A DNA stretch of 64,000 bases, taken from CAZBLK01 sp964492715 (GTDB lineage: Bacteria > Bacillota > Clostridia > Lachnospirales > WRBF01). The notes under the pieces are model-generated. The model had not been told where the DNA came from. It did no database searches and saw nothing but the letters and a program-made list of their open reading frames with translations. Within the stretch, counting starts at the first letter, position 1; each line of letters starts with the position of its first letter. A program made the position numbers and the translations under genes. The stretch is from positions 1 through 64,000 of the forward strand of contig CAZBLK010000004.1 of assembly GCA_964492715.1 (NCBI GenBank). The letters are read 5' to 3'. This document shows positions 18,079-25,905 of this stretch, piece after piece.

Positions 18079-18660
18079 TTACATAAATAATGATATAGCA
18101 CAATAAACTAATAAAAACGCCATAATTCCGTTCACAAGCTTTGCGTGTTTTGCCAAAAGCCTGCAAAACATAGAGCCAAAAAAAGCCCATGTTAATGTTG
18201 ACGTAAATGCAACAAATGCAAGCAAAAATGCAAACCCAACCAAAACAAACGTTGAATCAAACACAGGAATGACAAATGTAGACATTGATGTAATTGTATA
18301 TATGTAAATTTTAGGGTTTATAAACTGTAAAAACATTCCAGAGCCAAAGCTTGCTCCTTTTGTTTCCGAAACACCAATGTCAGACGAGCTTTTCCACGTT
18401 TTCCAAGCAAGATAAAGCATGTATAAAGCACCCACGGCAAGCATATAAATTTTAATTTTGGGTATAAATTGGTAAAGTGTTGCACTAAATAAAGTGCAGA
18501 CAGGCATTATAATGGAAAAACCTGCCAATATTCCTAAATTGAACGGAAAGCTTTTTTTAAACCCTAGCCTTGCAGCATTGCTCATTGACATAATATTGTT
18601 TGGCCCAGGGGTAAAAGCTGTGACAAAAATGTAAATTAAAAAGGTGTAAGTATTAAACAT
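18079..18660 (-). CDS. LysE/RhtB-family amino acid exporter
   Basis: This 193-residue inner-membrane protein of the LysE superfamily exports amino acids or related small molecules. The N-terminal family signature FTPGPNNIMSMSNAARLGFKKS is near residues 17-38, and six hydrophobic helices follow to the end. The length is typical (about 190-210). There is no lysG-type regulator next to it, so the substrate cannot be deduced. The neighbours, tRNA-Val and a flavin reductase, are transcriptionally separate. Confidence 0.9.
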   Translation of the reverse strand: MFNTYTFLIYIFVTAFTPGPNNIMSMSNAARLGFKKSFPFNLGILAGFSIIMPVCTLFSATLYQFIPKIKIYMLAVGALYMLYLAWKTWKSSSDIGVSETKGASFGSGMFLQFINPKIYIYTITSMSTFVIPVFDSTFVLVGFAFLLAFVAFTSTLTWAFFGSMFCRLLAKHAKLVNGIMAFLLVYCAISLFM

Positions 18661-18760
18661 TAGTATGCCCTCATTTTAAAGTATTTTGTTGTGTAACAGT
18701 TTAATTATAGTATTTTAATGAAAAGTTTGTCAAATGTTTACTTGGCGTAACAAAACTTCT

Positions 18761-19987
18761 TTAAAGGCAGCAAAGCTTAACCAAACCATCAACATCAAAC
18801 CAACCGATTAAAGTGTCAATCAACTTATTTTCATTTATGTAAACAGCGCATGGAACGCTTGAAATTCCAAGCCTTCTTGCTATCCAATCTGATTTGTAAA
18901 CGTCTACTCGTGTAACACCTACTACATCTTTATGTGCATTTTCAAATTGTTCAACAACAGACAGAAGCTCTCTTGATTGTTGTTCTACAGCATTAAAAAA
19001 GTAAACAAGCAAAGGCTTGCCATTGTTTAAAATTTGCTGCTCGTAAATTTCGCTTTCAGCTATATATTTTTCAACGCAATACCCAGCAATTGCACCGTCA
19101 CCAACAGCAGTTGAAACTTGCTTCAAAAATTTGTCACGCACGTCACCAGCTGCAAAAACACCTTGGATATTTGTTTCCATTTTTTCGTTTGTCAACAAGT
19201 ATCCGCCGTAGTTCATGTTTAAAATACCTTTAAAAATTTCTGTGTTCGGAGTATAACCAATGAACAAGAAGCAGCTATCAACTTTTACTTGGATAAGTTC
19301 GTTAGTTTTTACATTTTTAAGCACGACCTTTTCAAGGTGTATTTCTCCCTCGAAACTTTCTACTACTGTGTTCCAAACAAATTCCATTTTTGGGTTTGAA
19401 AGTGCTTGTGCTTTTGCACTTTCGTTACAATCCATTTTACCTTTGTCGTGCATTACAGAAACTATAACTTTGCTTGCAAACTTGGTTAAAAACATTCCTT
19501 CTTCAATTGCAGCATCACCGCTTCCAATTACCATTACTGTTTTGTCAGCGTTTGCCGCTGCATCACATGTTGCACAAAAAGAAATTCCTTTGACGAAAAG
19601 GTAGTTTTCTTCGTTTTTTGCTCCTGTAAGCCTTGGCTTGCAGCCGCTTGCTACAACTACGGCTTTTGCTTCATAAATTGTGCGGTAAGTTTCAACCTTC
19701 TTAACTTCGCCCTCAAGGCTTACAACTTTTACGTCAGTTAGCTTAAAATTTACGCCAAACTTTTTGGCTTGTTTATGGAAAAGCTCCATTAGTATAGTGC
19801 CTGTTGTTCCTTCTGGGAAGCCTGGGTAGTTTTCTATTTCGTTTGTATATGTTGCAAGCCCCCCAATAATTGATTTTTCTAAAACCAAAGTTTTAAGCCT
19901 TGCACGCCCACAGTAAATGCCTGCTGTAAGCCCAGCAGCACCACCACCAATTATTACTACGTCATATTGCTCTGTTTTTTTGATCAA
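18761..19987 (-). CDS. Thioredoxin reductase-like flavoprotein with degenerate thioredoxin-like C-terminal domain
   Basis: Residues 1 to about 310 are a TrxB-type FAD/NAD(P)H disulfide reductase. They carry FAD motif GGGAAGLTAG near 14, redox pair CATC (in GISFCATCDAAA) and second dinucleotide motif VIGSGDAAIEEG. About 95 further residues look like a thioredoxin fold (LLVYFFNAVEQQSREL...SSVPCAVYINENKLIDTLIGW). The usual CGPC site is replaced (NAVEQ), and the cis-Pro side keeps VPCAVY. The protein ends in CCL. The TTG at 19987 follows GGGGGTGAAAG and is preferred to the ATG 48 bases upstream. A TusA-like gene precedes it. The electron acceptor is unknown. Confidence 0.85.
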   Translation of the reverse strand: MIKKTEQYDVVIIGGGAAGLTAGIYCGRARLKTLVLEKSIIGGLATYTNEIENYPGFPEGTTGTILMELFHKQAKKFGVNFKLTDVKVVSLEGEVKKVETYRTIYEAKAVVVASGCKPRLTGAKNEENYLFVKGISFCATCDAAANADKTVMVIGSGDAAIEEGMFLTKFASKVIVSVMHDKGKMDCNESAKAQALSNPKMEFVWNTVVESFEGEIHLEKVVLKNVKTNELIQVKVDSCFLFIGYTPNTEIFKGILNMNYGGYLLTNEKMETNIQGVFAAGDVRDKFLKQVSTAVGDGAIAGYCVEKYIAESEIYEQQILNNGKPLLVYFFNAVEQQSRELLSVVEQFENAHKDVVGVTRVDVYKSDWIARRLGISSVPCAVYINENKLIDTLIGWFDVDGLVKLCCL

Positions 19988-20006
19988 ACTTTCACCCCCA
20001 AAATTA

Positions 20007-20035
20007 TTGGGGCAATATATAAATAACTGCCCCAA
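20007..20035 (-). other. Hairpin between the TusA-like and reductase genes
   Basis: A perfect 8-bp inverted repeat, TTGGGGCA and TGCCCCAA, with a 13-base AT loop stands directly before the ribosome site of the reductase. There is no T-tract, so it is more likely an mRNA processing or translational element than a terminator. Confidence 0.5.
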
Positions 20036-20043
20036 ATAAGTTT

Positions 20044-20271
20044 TTACTTTGTTTTTTCAATGATAACTTCCCATGTTTCCTTGCCAACTTCTTCAATTTC
20101 AACGTAATGCCCATACCGTCTTGCCCATTCAGGAACACTTCTTAATGCACACTTATTGCTTATAGAAACAATTAAAGCATCACCTACTGCTATGCTAAAT
20201 AGCTTTTTCTTTACCTTATCAAGTGTCACAGGGCATACATCGCCTATACAATTTAGTGTAAAATCTGCCAT
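20044..20271 (-). CDS. TusA/SirA-like sulfur carrier protein
   Basis: This 75-residue protein of the TusA family, whose members carry persulfide sulfur on a conserved Cys, has that Cys in the motif CIGDVCPVTLDKVKKKL, with CP at residues about 13-14. The family's usual second Pro (CPxP) is Thr here. A second cysteine is in SNKCALRSVPEWARRYGHY. AAGGAG stands 8 bases before the ATG. The next gene on the same strand is a TrxR-like flavoprotein, which suggests a two-gene sulfur-relay or persulfide-reduction unit (inference). No selD or yedE gene is nearby. Confidence 0.82.
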   Translation of the reverse strand: MADFTLNCIGDVCPVTLDKVKKKLFSIAVGDALIVSISNKCALRSVPEWARRYGHYVEIEEVGKETWEVIIEKTK

Positions 20272-20511
20272 ATTAAAAACTCCTTGTTTTTTAGTTAAAA
20301 AAATAACGTTGTTTTATTATTATGTACATTTCCCAATTTGTGTTACATAAGAAGGCTTATAGCAAAAATACCCTCTCTTGGTAAAATATCAAAAAATTAG
20401 TTTAATTCTTTTAGTCGAAATTTTGATAAATATTAAAATTTCTATTGTGTTTTATTTTTAAATAGTGTAACATTATTCAAGAACTTTACTTAATTTATTG
20501 GAGGCAGCACA

Positions 20512-23355
20512 ATGTCACATGACAAAATTATTATAAAAGGTGCAAGAGAACATAACCTTAAAAATATAGACCTTGAAATTCCAAGAAACGAATTTGTCGT
20601 TTTCACTGGTTTGTCAGGCTCTGGCAAGTCGTCCCTTGCTTTTGACACAATTTATGCAGAAGGTCAAAGAAGATATGTCGAGTCACTCTCTGCGTATGCA
20701 CGGCAGTTTTTGGGGCAAATGGAAAAGCCAGATGTTGACTTTATCGAAGGGCTTTCCCCTGCCATATCAATTGACCAAAAGACAACAAACCGTAACCCAC
20801 GCTCTACTGTTGGAACAGTTACTGAAATATACGACTATTTAAGGCTGCTTTTTGCAAGGGTTGGCGTGCCGCATTGCCACAAATGCGGAAAAGAAATTAA
20901 ACGCCAAACTATCGACCAAATTGTAGACCAAATTACAGAGCTTCCAGAGCGCACAAAAATACAGCTTTTAGCGCCTGTTGTGCGTGCAAGAAAAGGCGAA
21001 CACACAAAGCTTTTGGACGACGCCAGAAAAAGCGGCTACGTCCGCTGCCGTGTTGACGGAATTATTTACGAGCTTACAGAAGAAATTAAGCTTGACAAAA
21101 ACAAAAAGCATACAATTGAAATTGTCATCGACAGACTTATTGTAAAAGAAGGAATCGGCAAACGCCTTACGGAATCTATTGAAACTGTTATGTCTCTTTC
21201 TGGTGGCATTCTTCTTGTGCTTACGGAAGATATAGAAGGCAAAGCAGACGAAATTACTTTTAGCCAAAGCTTTTCGTGCGTTGACTGCGGTGTAAGCCTT
21301 GAAGAAGTTGAGCCACGTCTGTTTTCTTTCAATAACCCTCAAGGTGCTTGCCCCGACTGTACAGGGCTTGGTATTCAAATGAAGTTTGACCCAGAGCTTG
21401 TTGTTCCAAACGGCGACTTGTCGCTTATGGAAGGCGCAATTACAGCCCCAGGCTGGAACTCGGCTTCGTCCGATTCTAGCATGGCAAATGCACTTTTTAA
21501 GGCACTTTCAAAGCAATACGGCTTTGACATAAGCACACCGTTTAACATGCTGCCTGAAAAAATAAAGGAAATTTTATTTTACGGCACAAACGGAACAAAG
21601 CTTAACATTGAATACTTTCGTGACGGCGAAACAAAAACGTACCAATGGAGCTTTGAAGGAATTATAACTAACCTTCAAAGAAGGTACAAGGAAACTACGT
21701 CCGACTACATGAAGCAAGAATATGAAGGGTACATGACAAACATTGTTTGCCCAACATGCAAAGGAAAAAGGCTGAAGCCCGAAGTTCTTGCCGTTACAGT
21801 GAACGACAAAAACATTTCGGACATTACGACAATGACTGTCGTTTCTATACAAGAGTTTTTTAACAACTTAACACTTACTGAAACACAGCTTTTAATTGCA
21901 GAGCAAATTTTAAAGGAAATAAACGCTCGCACTGGCTTTTTGGTAGACGTTGGGCTTGATTATTTAACGCTTTCACGCTCGGCTGGCACGCTTTCCGGCG
22001 GTGAAGCACAGCGCATTAGGCTTGCTACACAAATTGGCTCTGGGCTTGTCGGCGTAGTTTACATTTTGGACGAGCCGTCAATTGGGCTTCACCAAAAGGA
22101 TAATGACAAGCTCTTAAAAACGCTTCGTCATTTAAAAGATATCGGAAACACGCTAATTGTTGTAGAGCATGACCAAGACACAATTATGCAGTCTGACTTT
22201 TTGGTTGACATTGGGCCTTTTGCCGGCAGCCACGGCGGTGAAATTGTTTTTGCTGGAAAAGTTGAAGACATTATGAACTGTGAAAACTCTCTTACAGGTG
22301 CTTATTTAAGCGGACGTAAAAAAATTGAGCTTCCTGCTGAAAGAAGAAAGCCTAACGGTAAATATCTTGAGGTAAAAGGTGCAGCCGAAAACAATTTAAA
22401 AAATATAGACGTAAGTATACCCCTAAATTTGTTTACATGCGTAACAGGCGTTTCTGGTTCTGGCAAAAGCTCGCTTGTAAATGAAATTATTTACAAAAGG
22501 CTTGCAAAGGAACTTAACAGGGCAAAAACAAAACCAGGAAAACACGAATCTATTACAGGGATTGAACACCTTGACAAAATAATTGACATAGACCAGTCGC
22601 CAATTGGAAGAACGCCACGCTCTAACCCAGCCACTTACACAGGGTTGTTTGACCTTATCCGTGACGTTTTCGCCCAAACGCCAGAAGCCAAAATTCGTGG
22701 CTACCAAAAAGGACGGTTTAGCTTTAACACAAAAGGCGGACGGTGCGAAGCTTGTGCAGGCGGCGGAATTATAAAAATTGAAATGCACTTTTTGCCAGAC
22801 ATTTACGTTCCGTGTGAAGTTTGCGGAGGCAAAAGGTACAACAGAGAAACGCTTGAAGTTAAATATAAAGGCAAAAGCATTTCGGACGTTTTGGACATGA
22901 CAATCGAAGAAGGGTTAGCATTTTTTGACAACCTTTCAAAGCTTAGGGAAAAACTGCAAACGCTTAATGATGTAGGGCTTTCCTATGTTAAGCTTGGGCA
23001 GTCGTCAACTACACTTTCTGGCGGCGAAGCACAGCGTGTAAAACTTGCAGCAGAGCTTTCAAAAAGGAACACTGGAAAAACTTTTTACGTGCTGGACGAA
23101 CCTACTACAGGGCTTCACACAGCCGATGTTCACAAGCTTATTGGCATTATGCAAAGGCTTGCCGAAGGTGGAAACACTGTACTTGTTATTGAACATAACC
23201 TTGACGTAATTAAAACTGCGGATTATATTATAGATATAGGTCCAGACGGTGGGACGAGGGGTGGACAAGTTGTCGCTTGCGGAACGCCAGAAGAAGTTGC
23301 CGCAAATGAAAAGTCTTACACTGGTCTGTATTTAAAGAGTATGTTGGATGCTTAA
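20512..23355 (+). CDS. uvrA: Excinuclease ABC subunit A
   Basis: UvrA is the damage-recognition ATPase of nucleotide excision repair. The 947-residue protein is full length. The first Walker A is GLSGSGKSSLAF, the zinc centre CHKCGKEIKRQ is near 120, and the insertion zinc module CVDCG...CPDC follows. The ABC signature LSGGEAQRIRLA is near 490, the second Walker A is GVSGSGKSSLVN near 650, and the C-terminal zinc finger is CEACAGGG...CEVCGGKR. GGAGG lies 8 bases before the ATG. uvrB is not adjacent in the window, and no LexA-type box was seen upstream. Confidence 0.98.
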   Translation: MSHDKIIIKGAREHNLKNIDLEIPRNEFVVFTGLSGSGKSSLAFDTIYAEGQRRYVESLSAYARQFLGQMEKPDVDFIEGLSPAISIDQKTTNRNPRSTVGTVTEIYDYLRLLFARVGVPHCHKCGKEIKRQTIDQIVDQITELPERTKIQLLAPVVRARKGEHTKLLDDARKSGYVRCRVDGIIYELTEEIKLDKNKKHTIEIVIDRLIVKEGIGKRLTESIETVMSLSGGILLVLTEDIEGKADEITFSQSFSCVDCGVSLEEVEPRLFSFNNPQGACPDCTGLGIQMKFDPELVVPNGDLSLMEGAITAPGWNSASSDSSMANALFKALSKQYGFDISTPFNMLPEKIKEILFYGTNGTKLNIEYFRDGETKTYQWSFEGIITNLQRRYKETTSDYMKQEYEGYMTNIVCPTCKGKRLKPEVLAVTVNDKNISDITTMTVVSIQEFFNNLTLTETQLLIAEQILKEINARTGFLVDVGLDYLTLSRSAGTLSGGEAQRIRLATQIGSGLVGVVYILDEPSIGLHQKDNDKLLKTLRHLKDIGNTLIVVEHDQDTIMQSDFLVDIGPFAGSHGGEIVFAGKVEDIMNCENSLTGAYLSGRKKIELPAERRKPNGKYLEVKGAAENNLKNIDVSIPLNLFTCVTGVSGSGKSSLVNEIIYKRLAKELNRAKTKPGKHESITGIEHLDKIIDIDQSPIGRTPRSNPATYTGLFDLIRDVFAQTPEAKIRGYQKGRFSFNTKGGRCEACAGGGIIKIEMHFLPDIYVPCEVCGGKRYNRETLEVKYKGKSISDVLDMTIEEGLAFFDNLSKLREKLQTLNDVGLSYVKLGQSSTTLSGGEAQRVKLAAELSKRNTGKTFYVLDEPTTGLHTADVHKLIGIMQRLAEGGNTVLVIEHNLDVIKTADYIIDIGPDGGTRGGQVVACGTPEEVAANEKSYTGLYLKSMLDA

Positions 23356-23379
23356 CACATTTGGTCGGGGTTGTTTAAA

Positions 23380-23437
23380 GCTTTAATAGCAAAACCTTGT
23401 GGCTCTGCCCCAAACCCCGCCACTTTTGAAAAAGTGG
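23380..23437 (+). repeat. Family E GC-rich repeat, copy 1, with hairpin
   Basis: The segment AAAACCTTGTGGCTCTGCCCC followed by AACCCCGCC resembles the reverse complement of 38546-38604. It continues into the hairpin CCACTTT tga AAAGTGG. It separates uvrA from dcd and may act as a weak terminator. Confidence 0.5.
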
Positions 23438-23486
23438 ACAAAACTTTTGTTTTAAAATCTATAATTCTTCAATTAGGGGGCTGCAA

Positions 23487-24011
23487 ATGATACTTTCGGG
23501 ATTAGAAATTAAAAAACGGTTGGGAACCGACATTAACATAACTCCCTTTGACGAAAAGGCGTTAAACCCAAACAGCTACAATTTAAAGCTACACAACGAG
23601 CTTTTGGTTTACAATTCGCCTGTGCTTGACATGAAAAAACCAAACGATTTTACAGCAATTGAAATTCCTGAAAGCGGTCTTCTGCTTGAAACAGGAAAAC
23701 TTTATTTAGGCAGGACAGTTGAATTTACAGAAACAAAAAACCTTGTGCCAATGCTTGAAGGGCGTTCGTCCGTTGGGCGTCTTGGGCTTTTCATTCATGT
23801 AACGGCAGGGTTCGGTGACATAGGGTTTAAAGGGTATTGGACGCTGGAAATTTTTTGCGTTCAGCCAATTATTATTTACCCATTTGTTGAAATTTGCCAA
23901 ATTTATTATCACGACATAAAAGGCGAACATGTAGAGTATGTTTCGGGGAAATATCAAGGCAATTCGGGCATTCAGCCTAGCCTTTTGTACAAGGATTTTA
24001 TTGGGAAGTAG
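23487..24011 (+). CDS. dcd: dCTP deaminase (Dcd/dUTPase superfamily)
   Basis: This 174-residue protein of the trimeric dCTP deaminase family converts dCTP to dUTP, or in some clades directly to dUMP. The conserved core reads EGRSSVGRLGLFIHVTAGFGDIGFKGYWTLEI at about 92-123. The catalytic Glu lies in the TLEI strand region and the nucleotide-binding Arg/Ser in GRSS. The C-terminal tail is short. The ribosome site is AGGGGG. Whether it is mono- or bifunctional cannot be settled by eye. The following small gene begins 7 bases downstream and may share its mRNA. Confidence 0.92.
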   Translation: MILSGLEIKKRLGTDINITPFDEKALNPNSYNLKLHNELLVYNSPVLDMKKPNDFTAIEIPESGLLLETGKLYLGRTVEFTETKNLVPMLEGRSSVGRLGLFIHVTAGFGDIGFKGYWTLEIFCVQPIIIYPFVEICQIYYHDIKGEHVEYVSGKYQGNSGIQPSLLYKDFIGK

Positions 24012-24018
24012 GTGTGTT

Positions 24019-24309
24019 ATGACAAGTCCGATTGCAGATTTTTTATTTTCCAAAAAACAAGTAATGGATTTCTTTGATTGTGACGATAACTATTTTATAA
24101 AGCCGATGGTTGACGCAAGCTGGAAAACTAAGGCAGAAGATGGCATGTGGTTTTTGTCATACTACGACGACGGCAAAAACAACAGCGCAGTAATCGTAAA
24201 AAATGGAAACAGGCCGCTTATTTTTAAGCGAGATGAATATACTATGGTTATAGCTATTGAATGTATAAAAATAGCATTTATTTTTAAAAACTGTAACCAA
24301 CAATACTAG
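24019..24309 (+). CDS. Hypothetical protein, 96 residues
   Basis: I do not recognise this protein. It is soluble, with an N-terminal amphipathic start (MTSPIADFLFSKKQVMDFFD) and beta-rich middle (GMWFLSYYDDGKNNSAVIVKNGNRPLIF). A longer open frame begins upstream at 23938, but it overlaps dcd; AGGTGTGTT before the ATG at 24019 makes that the likely start. The stop and last codons lie within a small palindromic repeat, so the C-terminal end may have been replaced by that insertion. Its position after dcd suggests co-transcription, not necessarily a shared function. Confidence 0.55.
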   Translation: MTSPIADFLFSKKQVMDFFDCDDNYFIKPMVDASWKTKAEDGMWFLSYYDDGKNNSAVIVKNGNRPLIFKRDEYTMVIAIECIKIAFIFKNCNQQY

Positions 24310-24356
24310 AGCATGTTTTAAATCGCTAGAACGGATTTTTCAAACAGCTCCTAGTA
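24304..24356. repeat. Family C palindromic repeat, short copy
   Basis: The ends are TACTAG (24304-24309) and CTAGTA (24351-24356). The arms AGCATGTTTTAAATC and GATTTTTCAAACAGCT are imperfect inverted copies. The right arm resembles the end of the larger element at 52188-52350 (AGGGGCTGTTTTAAAAATC). Confidence 0.5.
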
Positions 24357-24381
24357 CAAACCTCGTAAAGCAGGTGATTTT

Positions 24382-25728
24382 ATGCAAGACGATTTGTTTA
24401 ACGAAAGTGAATTAGATGAGCAGTACATTCTTTCTGAAAAAGAGCGCAAACCTTCGTTTTTAAGCCGCATTGTAGGTTTTTTTACCAAGCTTTTTGTTAA
24501 AAAGAAAGAGGAAACCGAACAAGTTGACTTTTCTCGTTTCAGCAGCTTTTTATATGGTTTAACCGAAGGAACGGACGTTTATGCCCAAATTGAAGAAACC
24601 GTAATTCTTTGTGACAACGCCCTTAGAACAGCACGCCAACGTGTTACGCTTGCAAAAAAAATTAAAGTAATTGACGACACACTTGCAGAGCTTGAATGTT
24701 TTAACCGTTTGACCGAAGACGAAACGAAAAAGCTTAAAAACATGCTTGAAAGTTTTGTCGCTTTAACGAAGGAAAGAAACGTGCTTTTGTACCAGCTTAC
24801 AAGCTTCGACCGTGCGCTTGGCTACATGGTAGACCTTGTGGACGATGCTGAAAACGCCATGCCACAAATTTTGAATGCCGAGAAAAACCAGCGCATTTTC
24901 CGCCAAGACATAGGCCAGCTTGAAGGCGAAAAGACCGACCTTGAATACGAAAGGGAAGCACTCGAAAAAGGCATTTCGTTTTTGAGCAAGTTTTCTTTGG
25001 GGTGCATTGCAGCTTTTGGGCTGTCAGCAGTTTACCTTGGTTATACATTCATTTTGGACAAAGGAAGCATTTTCATTCCAACGACTGTTATTGTGCTTTT
25101 AACTATAGCTGTTGCTACGTTGATTTACGTTTTTAGAAAGAGAATGGTTTTTGAGCTTACAATGAACATTAGAAAACAGCGGCGGTTGGTTGAAATGCTT
25201 AACAAAAAGTCGGTAGTTTATGCTTACTACACAAACTACCTTCGCTTCGTTTACAAAAAATATAAGGTAACAAATTCGTCAATGCTTCGCACCACAATTA
25301 ACGACTTCGAGCACTACAAGCACATTACTTCAAGGATTGACTCTATAAGAAGCATATTGTACGAAACAGAAGCACGAATTGAAGCTTTCCTCAAACAGAA
25401 GAAAATTGTAAACGTTAAAACTACGCTTGAGCAGTTTGCAAAAACTATAAACGTTGAAGATAAGCGTGAATATTATAATGAACTTATAGAAAAAAAGGCG
25501 GCTTTTGAAGCCGAGCTTTTGGCACTTGACCAAACCAACGCAGAACTTTTTGAAAAAATTGAGGAAAACAACAAAAATGACATTTCCGAAGAAAAGCTTG
25601 TTAATACAATGATAAAAGTTTACTTTGACGAAGTTAGCAGGCTTATGCAAACTATAGATAGTAGTGATGAGCTTGAGTTTTTGGAGGAAGATGACGAGGT
25701 TCAAAACGGAAATTCTTCTATAGCTTAA
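24382..25728 (+). CDS. Coiled-coil membrane protein of unknown function
   Basis: I do not recognise this 448-residue protein. A charged N-terminus (about 1-60) leads to long alpha-helical, coiled-coil-like segments (about 65-200, with EKTDLEYEREALEKG). Two adjacent transmembrane helices lie at about 208-228 and 232-252 (SLGCIAAFGLSAVYLGYTF, then IPTTVIVLLTIAVATLIYVF). A second helical, coiled-coil region follows (about 265-430) and an acidic end. The topology therefore puts both coiled coils in the cytosol. AGGTGAT precedes the ATG. A strong terminator separates it from the VWA-tubulin operon, but the same strand and the membrane/coiled-coil character make a functional link plausible. Confidence 0.75.
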   Translation: MQDDLFNESELDEQYILSEKERKPSFLSRIVGFFTKLFVKKKEETEQVDFSRFSSFLYGLTEGTDVYAQIEETVILCDNALRTARQRVTLAKKIKVIDDTLAELECFNRLTEDETKKLKNMLESFVALTKERNVLLYQLTSFDRALGYMVDLVDDAENAMPQILNAEKNQRIFRQDIGQLEGEKTDLEYEREALEKGISFLSKFSLGCIAAFGLSAVYLGYTFILDKGSIFIPTTVIVLLTIAVATLIYVFRKRMVFELTMNIRKQRRLVEMLNKKSVVYAYYTNYLRFVYKKYKVTNSSMLRTTINDFEHYKHITSRIDSIRSILYETEARIEAFLKQKKIVNVKTTLEQFAKTINVEDKREYYNELIEKKAAFEAELLALDQTNAELFEKIEENNKNDISEEKLVNTMIKVYFDEVSRLMQTIDSSDELEFLEEDDEVQNGNSSIA

Positions 25729-25771
25729 AAACTATCTTGTATTTTTCCCTTTATTTGACAATGTTTAATCT

Positions 25772-25808
25772 AAAGGCGCATATTATCTGCCAATATGCGC
25801 CTTTTTTT
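25772..25808 (+). terminator. Terminator between the coiled-coil gene and the VWA operon
   Basis: The 12-bp stem AAAGGCGCATAT / ATATGCGCCTTT is followed by TTTT. It shows that the VWA-tubulin operon has separate transcription. Confidence 0.9.
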
Positions 25809-25841
25809 ATTTATAATGTAAATTTATGTATTAAAAAATTA

Positions 25842-25870
25842 TAGACAAACTGCACATCAACTATTATAAT
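25842..25870 (+). promoter_or_regulatory. Sigma-A type promoter of the VWA/tubulin-like operon
   Basis: TAGACA at 25842-25847 and TATAAT at 25865-25870 are separated by 17 bases. The start codon is 36 bases past the -10 box. It directly follows the terminator of the preceding gene. Confidence 0.6.
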
Positions 25871-25905
25871 ACTTGTATTATATTAACACGGTGTGAGGGA
25901 TGTCA

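Noticed and set aside
20272..20511. LexA box upstream of uvrA
   Set aside because: No palindrome of the CGAAC..GTTCG type was found. The region is only AT-rich.
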